Of a stretch of DNA of 64,000 nt, positions 37,169 through 44,434 are shown one piece after another. Source of the stretch: Agathobacter sp. (GTDB lineage Bacteria; Bacillota; Clostridia; Lachnospirales; Lachnospiraceae); the NCBI GenBank assembly GCA_022772675.1, contig JALEZW010000046.1, forward strand, positions 109,411 through 173,410, given 5' to 3'. Position 1 is the first letter of the stretch; each line of letters begins with the position of its first letter. The translations under genes were made by a program, and so were the position numbers. Under the pieces are notes generated by a model. That model saw only the letters and a list, made by a program, of their open reading frames with translations, was not told the DNA's origin and ran no database searches.

Positions 37169-37211
37169 AAACTCCACTAACTGATTTAGATTCAGCTGGT
37201 GGAGTTTTATT
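37169..37211. terminator. Terminator between NlpC/P60 gene and Uma2 gene
   Basis: AAACTCCAC (37169-37177) with GTGGAGTTT (37199-37207), inner partial pairing CTGA/TCAG, followed by TATT; A-rich on the other side. Likely serves both convergent genes. Confidence 0.75.
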
Positions 37212-37216
37212 ATGAT

Positions 37217-37768
37217 TTATAACATTCGGTTGATCTCAGAAAAATCTATCAGTAAGTCATCATAAATATTCACTTTAATGACCGCATCAAAGGAATACTG
37301 GATATTAATCTGGTTTTTATCAAAATAATTTACGGTAACGGTTTTTCGAACTGGATCCACAATCCAGTATTCACGAACCCCATATTTTTTGTAATAATAT
37401 AATTTTCGGATATAATCATCAGAAGGGTTGCCGGGGGAGACAATTTCGATTATAAAATCAGGTGCTCCATTTACACGATTTCTGTCAAGTTTGGATGGAT
37501 TACATATGATCATGAGATCCGGCTGGACAATAGTAAGGGGGGTTCTGCTGAGCAGAACATCAAATGGAGCTGAAAAAATCTGGCAGTTTCCATTTTTGCT
37601 TCTAATATAGTTATTGAAGGTTGTGGAAAGCTCCATGGAAATAAGCTGGTGTTCTCTGGATGGACTTGCCATGTCAAAGATTATTCCTTCAAACACTTCT
37701 ACACGTCGTTCTTCCGGCAGGTTTTCATATTGTAATAAGGATATTGTTTCTGGTTGTAAGGCTGGCAT
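37217..37768 (-). CDS. Uma2-family (DUF820) restriction-endonuclease-fold protein
   Basis: A 183-residue PD-(D/E)XK-fold protein of the Uma2 family. Visible active-site-like elements: E-V-F-E-G-I-I (N-terminal Glu), VQPDLMII (Asp), FIIEIVSPGNPSDD (Glu in E-I-V-S-P) and KLYYYKKYGVREYWIVDP. SD AAGGAAGGGAG before the start at 37768. Such genes are mostly found in cyanobacteria and scattered in Clostridia, often in copies linked to mobile DNA; no transposase or partner gene is adjacent. Role unknown. Confidence 0.85.
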   Translation of the reverse strand: MPALQPETISLLQYENLPEERRVEVFEGIIFDMASPSREHQLISMELSTTFNNYIRSKNGNCQIFSAPFDVLLSRTPLTIVQPDLMIICNPSKLDRNRVNGAPDFIIEIVSPGNPSDDYIRKLYYYKKYGVREYWIVDPVRKTVTVNYFDKNQINIQYSFDAVIKVNIYDDLLIDFSEINRML

Positions 37769-37883
37769 GTAATCTCTCCCTTCCTTTTGCGGTGTTAGTT
37801 GATTTATCTGCGCTGTAATCTTAGAATAGATGAAATTGCAAAAAAAATCAATTATTTTCTGCTCAAAATGAGTCCTATCAATG

Positions 37884-37897
37884 TGTAATCGTTTTCA
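37884..37897. promoter_or_regulatory. cre-like operator 1
   Basis: TGTAATCGTTTTCA matches the 14-base catabolite-responsive element consensus (TGWAANCGNTNWCA) at every defined position. Centre is 103 bp from operator 2. Confidence 0.65.
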
Positions 37898-37986
37898 TAA
37901 TTCAAACCATATTTCCCAAAATCTATAAAAAGTTTCATATATAGAAGGAAAATATATATGAAATTAATTGGAAAACAAGAAAATTT

Positions 37987-38000
37987 TGAAAACGATTTCA
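37987..38000. promoter_or_regulatory. cre-like operator 2
   Basis: TGAAAACGATTTCA matches the cre consensus at every defined position and lies 10 bp upstream of the candidate -35 box of the sulfate transporter promoter. CcpA or another LacI-family protein could bind. Confidence 0.65.
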
Positions 38001-38010
38001 CACATATCCA

Positions 38011-38039
38011 TTGTATTTTTTTGTCTGACCATGTACTAT
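38011..38039 (+). promoter_or_regulatory. Candidate promoter of the sulfate transporter operon
   Basis: TTGTAT at 38011-38016 and TACTAT at 38034-38039, spacer 17 bp. Moderate match; chosen for position. Confidence 0.5.
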
Positions 38040-38097
38040 ACCAACATAACCTATGGAAAAAGTAGGAAATGAAAAATGAAGATAGGAGGATAAGATT

Positions 38098-39180
38098 ATG
38101 AAAAAAAGATTGCTTACATTATTAACAGTTGCAGCACTTACAGTGGGGAGTCTGGCAGGCTGCGGTTCCGGTAATTCTGCAGGCGGTACCCAGAGTGCAG
38201 ATGGTAAATCTGTAGAAATTACCAATGTATCCTATGATCCGACCCGTGAGCTTTACGAAGCATATAATAAAATATTTCAGAAACACTGGAAAGAAAAATC
38301 CGGACAGGATGTTTCCATTGTACAGTCCCATGGCGGTTCCGGAAAACAGGCACTGGAGGTTGCCAATGGATTACAGGCAGATGTGGTAACACTGGCACTG
38401 GAAGGTGATGTGGATGCGGTAAAGGATGCAGGATTGATTGATGACGGTTATGTGGATGAATTTCCGCTGGATAGTTCACCCTATACATCTTCTATTGTAT
38501 TTCTAGTAAGAAAGGGAAACCCCAAGAAGATATTAGACTGGAATGATTTACTCCGGGATGATGTGGGGGTGATTACACCTAACCCGAAGACTTCCGGCGG
38601 TGCGAGATGGAATTATCTGGCAGCCTGGTATTATTTCGAAAAGCAGGGACAGAGCGAGGATGAAATCAGGGAAAGTATGAAAAAATTATATGAGCATGTG
38701 CTGGTACTGGATTCCGGAGCAAGAGGTGCCACTACATCCTTTGTAGAGAACGGACAGGGAGATGTTCTTCTGGCCTGGGAAAATGAAGCGTTTCTTTCTC
38801 TGGATGAGCATCCGGGTGAGTACGAAATCGTTGTTCCATCTGTATCAATTTTGTGCCAGCCGACAGTTGCCGTTGTAGACAAGGTGGTTGACCAGAGAGG
38901 TACCAGAGAGGTATCCGAGGAATATTTAAATTATCTGTATTCCGATGAAGCACAGAAGCTTGAAGCAGAATGGTATTACCGTCCATCCAACGAGGAAATA
39001 TTAAATCAGTACAAGTTTCAGGGGGAAGGGAACACGATTACGGAAATGCCGGTAGACCATAAGTGGATCATTACAGATATTGATCTGACCAACATTGATC
39101 ATTTCGGTGGCTGGAGCGAGGCAACCCAAAAACATTTTGCAGATGGAGGAGTTTTTGATTCCATCTACGAGGAAAAATAG
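38098..39180 (+). CDS. sbp: Sulfate/thiosulfate ABC transporter substrate-binding lipoprotein
   Basis: A 360-residue Sbp/CysP-type binding protein. Lipobox LAGCGS at about residues 18-23 with acylated Cys. Mature-domain motifs of the sulfate-binding family: NVSYDPTRELYEAYN, VQSHGGSGKQALEV, ADVVTLALEGDVDAV, KNPK-type GNPKKILDWNDL, PNPKTSGGARWNYLAAW and VLDSGARGATTSF. Sulfate and thiosulfate cannot be told apart by sequence; the rhodanese and sulfur-carrier genes downstream make thiosulfate attractive. SD AGGAGG before ATG 38098. First gene of the sulfur island. Confidence 0.94.
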   Translation: MKKRLLTLLTVAALTVGSLAGCGSGNSAGGTQSADGKSVEITNVSYDPTRELYEAYNKIFQKHWKEKSGQDVSIVQSHGGSGKQALEVANGLQADVVTLALEGDVDAVKDAGLIDDGYVDEFPLDSSPYTSSIVFLVRKGNPKKILDWNDLLRDDVGVITPNPKTSGGARWNYLAAWYYFEKQGQSEDEIRESMKKLYEHVLVLDSGARGATTSFVENGQGDVLLAWENEAFLSLDEHPGEYEIVVPSVSILCQPTVAVVDKVVDQRGTREVSEEYLNYLYSDEAQKLEAEWYYRPSNEEILNQYKFQGEGNTITEMPVDHKWIITDIDLTNIDHFGGWSEATQKHFADGGVFDSIYEEK

Positions 39181-39219
39181 CAGCAATGTAGAAAGCCGTA
39201 ACAGAAAGGCAGTGAAACC

Positions 39220-40050
39220 ATGAGGAAAAAGAAAAGCGTTATTCCGGGATTCGGATTATCATTTGGGATTGTGATGGCAATATTAGGACTGATAGTGATC
39301 ATTCCACTGTGTTCTTTAGTGGTATTTTCCATGAAGTTATCCTTTCACGATTTTATCGTGACAGTAACAAGACCACGGGTACTTGCCAGTTATAAAGTCA
39401 GTATTCTGACCGCATTCATAGCATCTGTAATCAATGCGGTTATGGGACTTGCAATTGCCTGGGTGCTGGTACGGTACAAATTCCCGGGAAAACGGATCAT
39501 GGATGGCATCATTGAGCTGCCTTTTGCGCTGCCGACGGCGGTTGCAGGTATTGCACTGACCCATCTGACGGTTCCGGAGGGATGGGTCGGAAAGATTTTT
39601 GCAAAAACAGGTGTGAAAATTGCTTATACGCGGATAGGTATTACCATTGCCCTGGTATTTATAGGCATTCCTTTTGTAGTAAGAAGCGTCCAGCCGGTGC
39701 TGGAAAAAGTTGAGGCTGAGTATGAGGAAGCGGCTGCCATGTTTGGCGCATCCCGTGTTCAGATTTTCTTTCAGGTTATTTTCCCGGAGATTCGTCCGGC
39801 TTTAATTGCAGGTTTTACCATGGCATTTGCCAGAAGTATCGGGGAATACGGAAGCGTTGTTTTTATTGCAGGAAACACACCCTATAAGACAGAAATTACG
39901 CCCCTGATGATTATGGCAAAATTACAGGAATTTGACTACGCAAGTGCCACATCCATTGCTCTGGTAATGCTTCTCATCTCTTTTGTAATACTGTTTGTCA
40001 ATGCGGTGATTCAGAGCTTTACATCGAAAATTGTAAGTGGAATTGAGTAG
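39220..40050 (+). CDS. cysT: Sulfate ABC transporter permease CysT
   Basis: A 276-residue inner-membrane permease with about six helices. CysT/CysU features: PGFGLSFGI at the start, IELPFALPTAVAGIAL, and the EAA loop E-Y-E-E-A-A-A-M-F-G-A-S followed by FARSIGEYGSVVFIAGN. Forms the channel with CysW. Follows the binding protein by 39 bp. Confidence 0.93.
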   Translation: MRKKKSVIPGFGLSFGIVMAILGLIVIIPLCSLVVFSMKLSFHDFIVTVTRPRVLASYKVSILTAFIASVINAVMGLAIAWVLVRYKFPGKRIMDGIIELPFALPTAVAGIALTHLTVPEGWVGKIFAKTGVKIAYTRIGITIALVFIGIPFVVRSVQPVLEKVEAEYEEAAAMFGASRVQIFFQVIFPEIRPALIAGFTMAFARSIGEYGSVVFIAGNTPYKTEITPLMIMAKLQEFDYASATSIALVMLLISFVILFVNAVIQSFTSKIVSGIE

Positions 40051-40065
40051 TGAAGGAGGAGAAAG

Positions 40066-40890
40066 ATGCAGATTCGAAATGATAAGGGAATAGTAAAGTG
40101 GCTTCTAATCGGACTGTGTACCGTATTTCTTCTGGTGACACTGGTTCTTCCACTGGTATATGTCATTTATACGGCACTGCGTGAAGGATTTCAGGCATAT
40201 CTGGCATCGGTCACAGACACCTATGCGGTAAAAGCCATTCTTCTCACTGTTAAAGTTGTAATTATTACTGTGGTAATCAACTCTGTTTTTGGAATATTTG
40301 CAGCGTGGCTGATCACCCGTTTTCAGTTTCATGGAAAAAAGATTATTTCCACACTGATTGATTTACCCCTGACGATTTCACCGATTATTGCCGGTCTGAT
40401 TTTTGTTCTGACCTTTGGACGGCAGAGTGCCATTTATCCGCTTTTGGAAAAATGGGGGATTCAGATTATATTTGCTGTTCCGGGGGTTGTACTGGCAACC
40501 ATCTTCGTCACATTTCCTTTTATATCGAGGGAGATTATTCCGGTACTGACTGTGGAGGGAACGGATGAAGAAGAGGCTGCGGCTCTGATGGGGGCAAACG
40601 GATTTCAGATTTTTACACAGATCACCTTTCCACATATCAAATGGGCATTCCTTTACGGAGTGGTTCTCTGTTCCGCAAGGGCGATGGGAGAATTCGGAGC
40701 CGTTTCGGTATTGTCCGGACATCTGCGGGGCATTACAAATACAATGCCGCTTTACATAGAACTTTTGTATCAGGCATTTGATTTTACCGGTGCCTTTGCC
40801 ATGTCATCCATACTGGTAATTATGGCACTCATTATACTGGTGCTAAGAAATATTTTGGAATACAGAGGCAGAAAAGAAATGGATGCATAG
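40066..40890 (+). CDS. cysW: Sulfate ABC transporter permease CysW
   Basis: A 274-residue permease with about six helices; IDLPLTISPIIAGLIFVL, EAA loop G-T-D-E-E-E-A-A-A-L-M-G-A-N-G-F and SARAMGEFGAVSVLSGH, characteristic of CysW. SD GAAGGAGGA before ATG 40066, 15 bp after cysT. Confidence 0.93.
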   Translation: MQIRNDKGIVKWLLIGLCTVFLLVTLVLPLVYVIYTALREGFQAYLASVTDTYAVKAILLTVKVVIITVVINSVFGIFAAWLITRFQFHGKKIISTLIDLPLTISPIIAGLIFVLTFGRQSAIYPLLEKWGIQIIFAVPGVVLATIFVTFPFISREIIPVLTVEGTDEEEAAALMGANGFQIFTQITFPHIKWAFLYGVVLCSARAMGEFGAVSVLSGHLRGITNTMPLYIELLYQAFDFTGAFAMSSILVIMALIILVLRNILEYRGRKEMDA

Positions 40891-40901
40891 GAGGAATCGT
40901 T

Positions 40902-41987
40902 ATGGGTGAAAATGAGCAGGCATATGTGAAACTGCAGAATATAAATAAAACATTTGGAAATTTTAAGGCATCGGATGATGTAAGTTTTACCGTGGAAAAG
41001 GGAAAACTGATTGGTCTGTTAGGACCCAGCGGAAGTGGAAAAACAACGCTTTTGAGAATACTGGCAGGGCTTGAAACGGCTGATTCCGGAGACATTTATA
41101 TCGATGGGAAAGAGGTGAACCACGTACCGGCCAGCAAGAGGGGAATCGGTTTTGTATTTCAAAACTATGCGCTTTTCCGGTATAAGACCGTATTTGACAA
41201 TATAGCTTTCGGACTCAAGATTCAAAAGTGGAATAAGACGGATATTAAGAATCGTGTGGAGGAACTGATTGAGCTGGTGGGATTAAAGGGACTGGAAAAA
41301 CGCTATCCCAAGCAATTGTCCGGCGGCCAGCGACAGCGTGTGGCCTTTGCCCGGGCACTGGCAACGCAGCCAAATCTGCTTCTTTTGGATGAGCCTTTTG
41401 CTGCAATCGACGCGAAGGTTCGAAAAGAGCTGCGGGGCTGGCTGAGGGAGCTGATTAACCAGATGGGGATTACCAGTATTTTTGTTACCCATGACCAGGA
41501 CGAAGCTATCGAAGTGGCGGATGAAATCATTGTTATGAATCAGGGGAAAATTGAGCAGATTGGAACACCGGTTGACGTGTACAGTAATCCACAGTCTCCT
41601 TTCGTGGTACAGTTTTTAGGGGAACCGGTTTCTATCAGGGATTATACACAGTTTAAGGGATTCCATGAATCGGGAGGAAGCAGCAGGGCAGTGATTCGTC
41701 CGGAGTTTGTTACCGTTACCAGGAAAAAAGAATTTAATCCCTATCCGGTTACTACAGAGGAGGGTGTGGTGGAACGTGTCGCCTTCCGGGGAAATGTATT
41801 AGAGCTTACGGTCCGGGTTCAGAATGAGCTTTTTATTGCACACCGTCAGATTGGCCAGGAGCTGATTTCAGAGGGAGAACATGTAAACGTATTTTTGCAG
41901 CGGATGTATCTGGTGGATGACGCAGGACAGACAGTGAAAATTGCTGTAAATGAGGCACTACGTGAAGAGGAAAGTGTTGTCATATAA
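40902..41987 (+). CDS. cysA: Sulfate ABC transporter ATPase CysA
   Basis: A 361-residue ATPase energising the transporter. Walker A GPSGSGKTTLL, Q-loop FVFQNYALF, signature LSGGQRQRVAFARAL, Walker B LLLLDEPFAAID, H-loop FVTHDQDEAIEVADE, then a C-terminal TOBE-like regulatory part (from about 240). SD AGGAGGAAT before ATG 40902. The broken acetyltransferase gene begins just after its stop. Confidence 0.95.
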   Translation: MGENEQAYVKLQNINKTFGNFKASDDVSFTVEKGKLIGLLGPSGSGKTTLLRILAGLETADSGDIYIDGKEVNHVPASKRGIGFVFQNYALFRYKTVFDNIAFGLKIQKWNKTDIKNRVEELIELVGLKGLEKRYPKQLSGGQRQRVAFARALATQPNLLLLDEPFAAIDAKVRKELRGWLRELINQMGITSIFVTHDQDEAIEVADEIIVMNQGKIEQIGTPVDVYSNPQSPFVVQFLGEPVSIRDYTQFKGFHESGGSSRAVIRPEFVTVTRKKEFNPYPVTTEEGVVERVAFRGNVLELTVRVQNELFIAHRQIGQELISEGEHVNVFLQRMYLVDDAGQTVKIAVNEALREEESVVI

Positions 41988-42003
41988 CAAGGGAATAGAA
42001 GGA

Positions 42004-42380
42004 GTGACAGGAAATAAAGCATTTAAGATTTATAATCCCCAAAACAGTATGGCAGTGGTGATGGAGGATGTATTTTATCATTTGAAAAAACAGGTAACAC
42101 TGGCACTTGATTTCTGCAGCAGACGTGGAACTATGACACCGGAAGAACGGGAAGAGGAGAGTTTTCGGATTTGTAATGTGTTCTTTGAACAGATTCCAAA
42201 GGTAAGGGAATATGTGGAGACGGATCTGGAAGCAGCCTTTGATGGAGATCCCGCTGCCGGATGTAAGGAAGAGATTAAAGGGTCAGCATTAAAAATCAGG
42301 AACTGGAATACCGGACGGGAGGCAAGGAAAGAAAAACCGAAGAAATTCACCAGAGTGATGAATGGTATTATGTGATTTGA
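42004..42380 (+). pseudogene. Serine O-acetyltransferase (EpsC/CysE type), internal deletion
   Basis: The N-terminal part reads as a serine acetyltransferase N-domain: helix region MEDVFYHLKKQVTLALDF, then the diagnostic V-R-E-Y-V-E-T-D-L-E-A-A-F-D-G-D-P-A-A followed by CKEEI. Normally I-F-(S/C)-Y-P-G and the catalytic left-handed beta-helix follow; here the frame instead runs into KGSALKIRNWNTG and stops at 42375. In another frame the same DNA encodes RVSIKNQELEYRTGGK...DEWYYVI and stops at 42380, which resembles the C-terminal end of such enzymes. So the whole catalytic middle is missing and the ends are out of frame. The start is uncertain (GTG 42004 assumed; the frame is open back to 41950 inside cysA). 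Family assignment is from memory of motifs. Confidence 0.7.
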
Positions 42381-42392
42381 TGAGAGATTTCG

Positions 42393-42462
42393 GATGCTGT
42401 GGCCGCTGGAATGGCATAAGCTTGCAAAGCTGAAGATGTTGGTTCGAGTCCAACCAGTATCA
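42393..42462 (+). tRNA. tRNA-Cys (GCA)-like gene with A73
   Basis: A 70-nt cloverleaf: acceptor GATGCTG (42393-42399) with CAGTATC (42455-42461), one G-U pair; D arm GCC-GCTGGAAT-GGC; anticodon arm TAAGC-TTGCAAA-GCTGA with anticodon GCA (Cys) and one A-G mismatch; short variable loop; T arm GTTGG-TTCGAGT-CCAAC, fully canonical. The discriminator base is A, whereas normal tRNA-Cys has U73, a main CysRS identity element. CCA is not encoded. No promoter or terminator of its own is visible, so it would be cut from the sulfur operon transcript. Confidence 0.8.
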
Positions 42463-42521
42463 TTAAATTACATTAAATCAGCTGAAAAAAAAGAAGCGTG
42501 ATAATTTGTTAATTTTACCAG

Positions 42522-42923
42522 ATGAAAAAAGAAAAAAAAATTATTGAAAATGCAATAAAGGCTTATCCTCTGGAATGCTGCGGAGTTTTATTGGGAAAGT
42601 GCCGGGACGGGTGTCAGGTTGTCCGAAAAGTGGTACCTGAAAAAAATAATGCTCGCAGAAACCGGGATGATTCCTTTCAGATTGATCCTTTGGAATTCAT
42701 TCGTCTGGAGGAAAAAGCAGAAAAAGATAACTTACAGATTATAGGATTTTATCATTCCCATCCGGACTGTGAGGCAGTACTTTCAAAAGAAGATGAAAGG
42801 TATATGATACCAGAGCTTTTATATCCGATTCTATCTGTGGTTCATGGAAAAAACAGAAAGATGAAATGCTATAAAAAATTGGTTTCTGGAGAAATTCTAC
42901 AGGAGGAAATAGTATGCAGGTAA
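42522..42923 (+). CDS. JAMM/MPN+ metallopeptidase (Mec-like)
   Basis: A 133-residue JAB1/MPN zinc peptidase. The active site is complete: Glu18 in YPLECCGVLLG, and H-x-H-x10-D as His78-Ser-His80 to Asp91 (GFYHSHPDCEAVLSKED). Bacterial relatives such as Mec release cysteine from, or trim the tail of, ubiquitin-like sulfur carriers. It overlaps the MoaD-MoeB-rhodanese gene by 10 bp, supporting that role. The start is unclear: ATG 42522 has no SD, and a TTG at 42506 in another frame encodes LLILPDEKRKK, which looks like the missing N-terminus, joined across a run of nine A. Confidence 0.88.
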   Translation: MKKEKKIIENAIKAYPLECCGVLLGKCRDGCQVVRKVVPEKNNARRNRDDSFQIDPLEFIRLEEKAEKDNLQIIGFYHSHPDCEAVLSKEDERYMIPELLYPILSVVHGKNRKMKCYKKLVSGEILQEEIVCR

Positions 42924-44377
42924 TTGTCTATGTATCCGCGACCCTTCGCGGATTTGTAAACCGCAATGCAAAAATTGAAGCAGAGGGTGAAACGGTTAAG
43001 GATATTATTACATTTTTAAAGGATGAATATCCGGATTTGCAGAAAGCGTTGTTTGAGGAGGATGGAAGCATTCGTCCCTTTGTAAATATTTATCGGAACG
43101 AAGAAAATGTGACCGATGATGAGAGACAGAAAACGGTTTTAAAAGAAGGAGACATCATACGACTTCTGCCGGCTATTGCAGGCGGTGCACCATCCAAAAG
43201 CGTGATTTCTGATGAGAGAAGAAAAGAAGTGACTTTGGATGATAAAGAAATAGAACGGTTTAACCGTCATCTGATGCTTAGGGAAATCAGTGTCAAAGGA
43301 CAGAAAAGAATAAAGGCTGCAAAGGTTGTGGTCATCGGACTGGGTTCCCTCGGCGCACCGGTCATCCAGTATCTGGCGGCTGCGGGAGTCGGAACAATTG
43401 GAATTGTGGATTTTGATGAGGTATCCCTTGGAAACCTGCAGAGTCAGGTGATTCACGGAACAAGAGATGTTAACAGACCGAAAACGGCCTCTGCCAGAGA
43501 TAAGATTAAGGCCATCAACCCGAAAATCAAGATTGAGGCGGTGAATGAGAAGGTTGAGGCAGATAATATAGAGGAATTGATTGAACCCTATGATATTGTT
43601 GTGGATTGTACCGATAATTACAAGTCCAGATATCTGATCAGCGATGCCTGTGTCCTGTTAAAGAAGCCGCTTGTTTTTGGAGCCATCTATCAGTATGAGG
43701 GGCAGGTCAGCGTCTTTGATGCGAATCAGGGCCCCTGTTACCGGTGCCAGTTTCCGGCACCGCCGCCTGCAGGACTGGTTCCTACCTGCGCAGAGGGCGG
43801 TACTATCAGTCCTCTCGGAGGAATCATCGGAAGCATTCAGGCAAATGAGGTATTGAAGCTGATTATCGGCGGGGGCGAAAGCCTGACAGGAAAAATGCTG
43901 GTGGTGGACAGCTGGAACTTAAACTTTTCCATTATTGATGTAAAAAAGAATGAGAAATGTCCAATTTGTGGGAAAACACCTTCCATTTTTGAGGTGGAGG
44001 ATTTTGATTACGAGGATTTCTGCGGGCTGAAGCAGGAGGATACGGAAATACCGGTAGAGGGAATTTCCGCAGATGATCTGGCGGAGCGCATAGAGAGGGG
44101 AGATGCCATGACGCTGATTGATGTAAGAGAGCCCCATGAGAGGGCCATCTGCAGATTTCCGAATGCAAAGGCAATTCCAATCGGTCAGCTGGCAAGAAGA
44201 ATGAATGAGCTGGACCCGGATGTGGATACCATCTTTATCTGCAGAGAGGGAAAACGAAGCATTCTTGCCATCAATACGCTCAGGGAGGCCGGATATAAAG
44301 GTCCTATGTACAATTTGAAGGGTGGTATTGAATCGGCCCAGAATATAATATTCTCCAACGAAGGGGCTTGGTTATAA
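42914..44377 (+). CDS. MoaD-like carrier / MoeB-ThiF E1-like / rhodanese fusion
   Basis: A 487-residue three-domain protein. Residues 1-91: ubiquitin-like sulfur carrier ending in Gly90-Gly91 (LLPAIAGG) followed directly by Ala-Pro. About 105-355: ThiF/MoeB adenylyltransferase with GLGSLGAPVIQYLAAAG, DFDEVSLGNLQSQ, D-C-T-D-N-Y, zinc cysteines 275/278 (CYRC) and 349/352 (CPIC) and Cys292 (TCAEGG). About 383-487: rhodanese with active Cys443 in CREGKR. Together these could activate the carrier tail, load sulfur from thiosulfate or a persulfide and pass it on as thiocarboxylate. The carrier tail is internal, so it would need cleavage after Gly91, plausibly by the upstream JAMM peptidase. Confidence 0.9.
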   Translation: MQVIVYVSATLRGFVNRNAKIEAEGETVKDIITFLKDEYPDLQKALFEEDGSIRPFVNIYRNEENVTDDERQKTVLKEGDIIRLLPAIAGGAPSKSVISDERRKEVTLDDKEIERFNRHLMLREISVKGQKRIKAAKVVVIGLGSLGAPVIQYLAAAGVGTIGIVDFDEVSLGNLQSQVIHGTRDVNRPKTASARDKIKAINPKIKIEAVNEKVEADNIEELIEPYDIVVDCTDNYKSRYLISDACVLLKKPLVFGAIYQYEGQVSVFDANQGPCYRCQFPAPPPAGLVPTCAEGGTISPLGGIIGSIQANEVLKLIIGGGESLTGKMLVVDSWNLNFSIIDVKKNEKCPICGKTPSIFEVEDFDYEDFCGLKQEDTEIPVEGISADDLAERIERGDAMTLIDVREPHERAICRFPNAKAIPIGQLARRMNELDPDVDTIFICREGKRSILAINTLREAGYKGPMYNLKGGIESAQNIIFSNEGAWL

Positions 44378-44434
44378 TTTCTATTTTTACTTTGATAGAA
44401 AATAACATAGATTAAAATCAGGAGGTAAATGAAA

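Larger units (their letters stand above)
37769..38097. promoter_or_regulatory. 329-bp control region upstream of the sulfate transporter
   Basis: Non-coding gap between divergent genes. It holds two cre-like operators (37884-37897 and 37987-38000), a candidate promoter for the + strand operon and an SD (AGGAGG) before the lipoprotein gene. A 35-codon reading frame (37958-38065) overlaps the promoter and is not called. The rest is AT-rich with no other recognisable structure. Confidence 0.6.

Noticed and set aside
37958..38065. 35-codon ORF with weak SD (GAAGGA) upstream of the sulfate-binding protein, a possible leader peptide
   Set aside because: It spans the cre-like site and the candidate promoter, so it would not be on the operon transcript; codon content shows no run of cysteine or other regulatory codons.
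41950..42003. Upstream extension of the acetyltransferase remnant inside cysA
   Set aside because: Open frame but overlaps cysA coding sequence and has no SD before ATG 41950.
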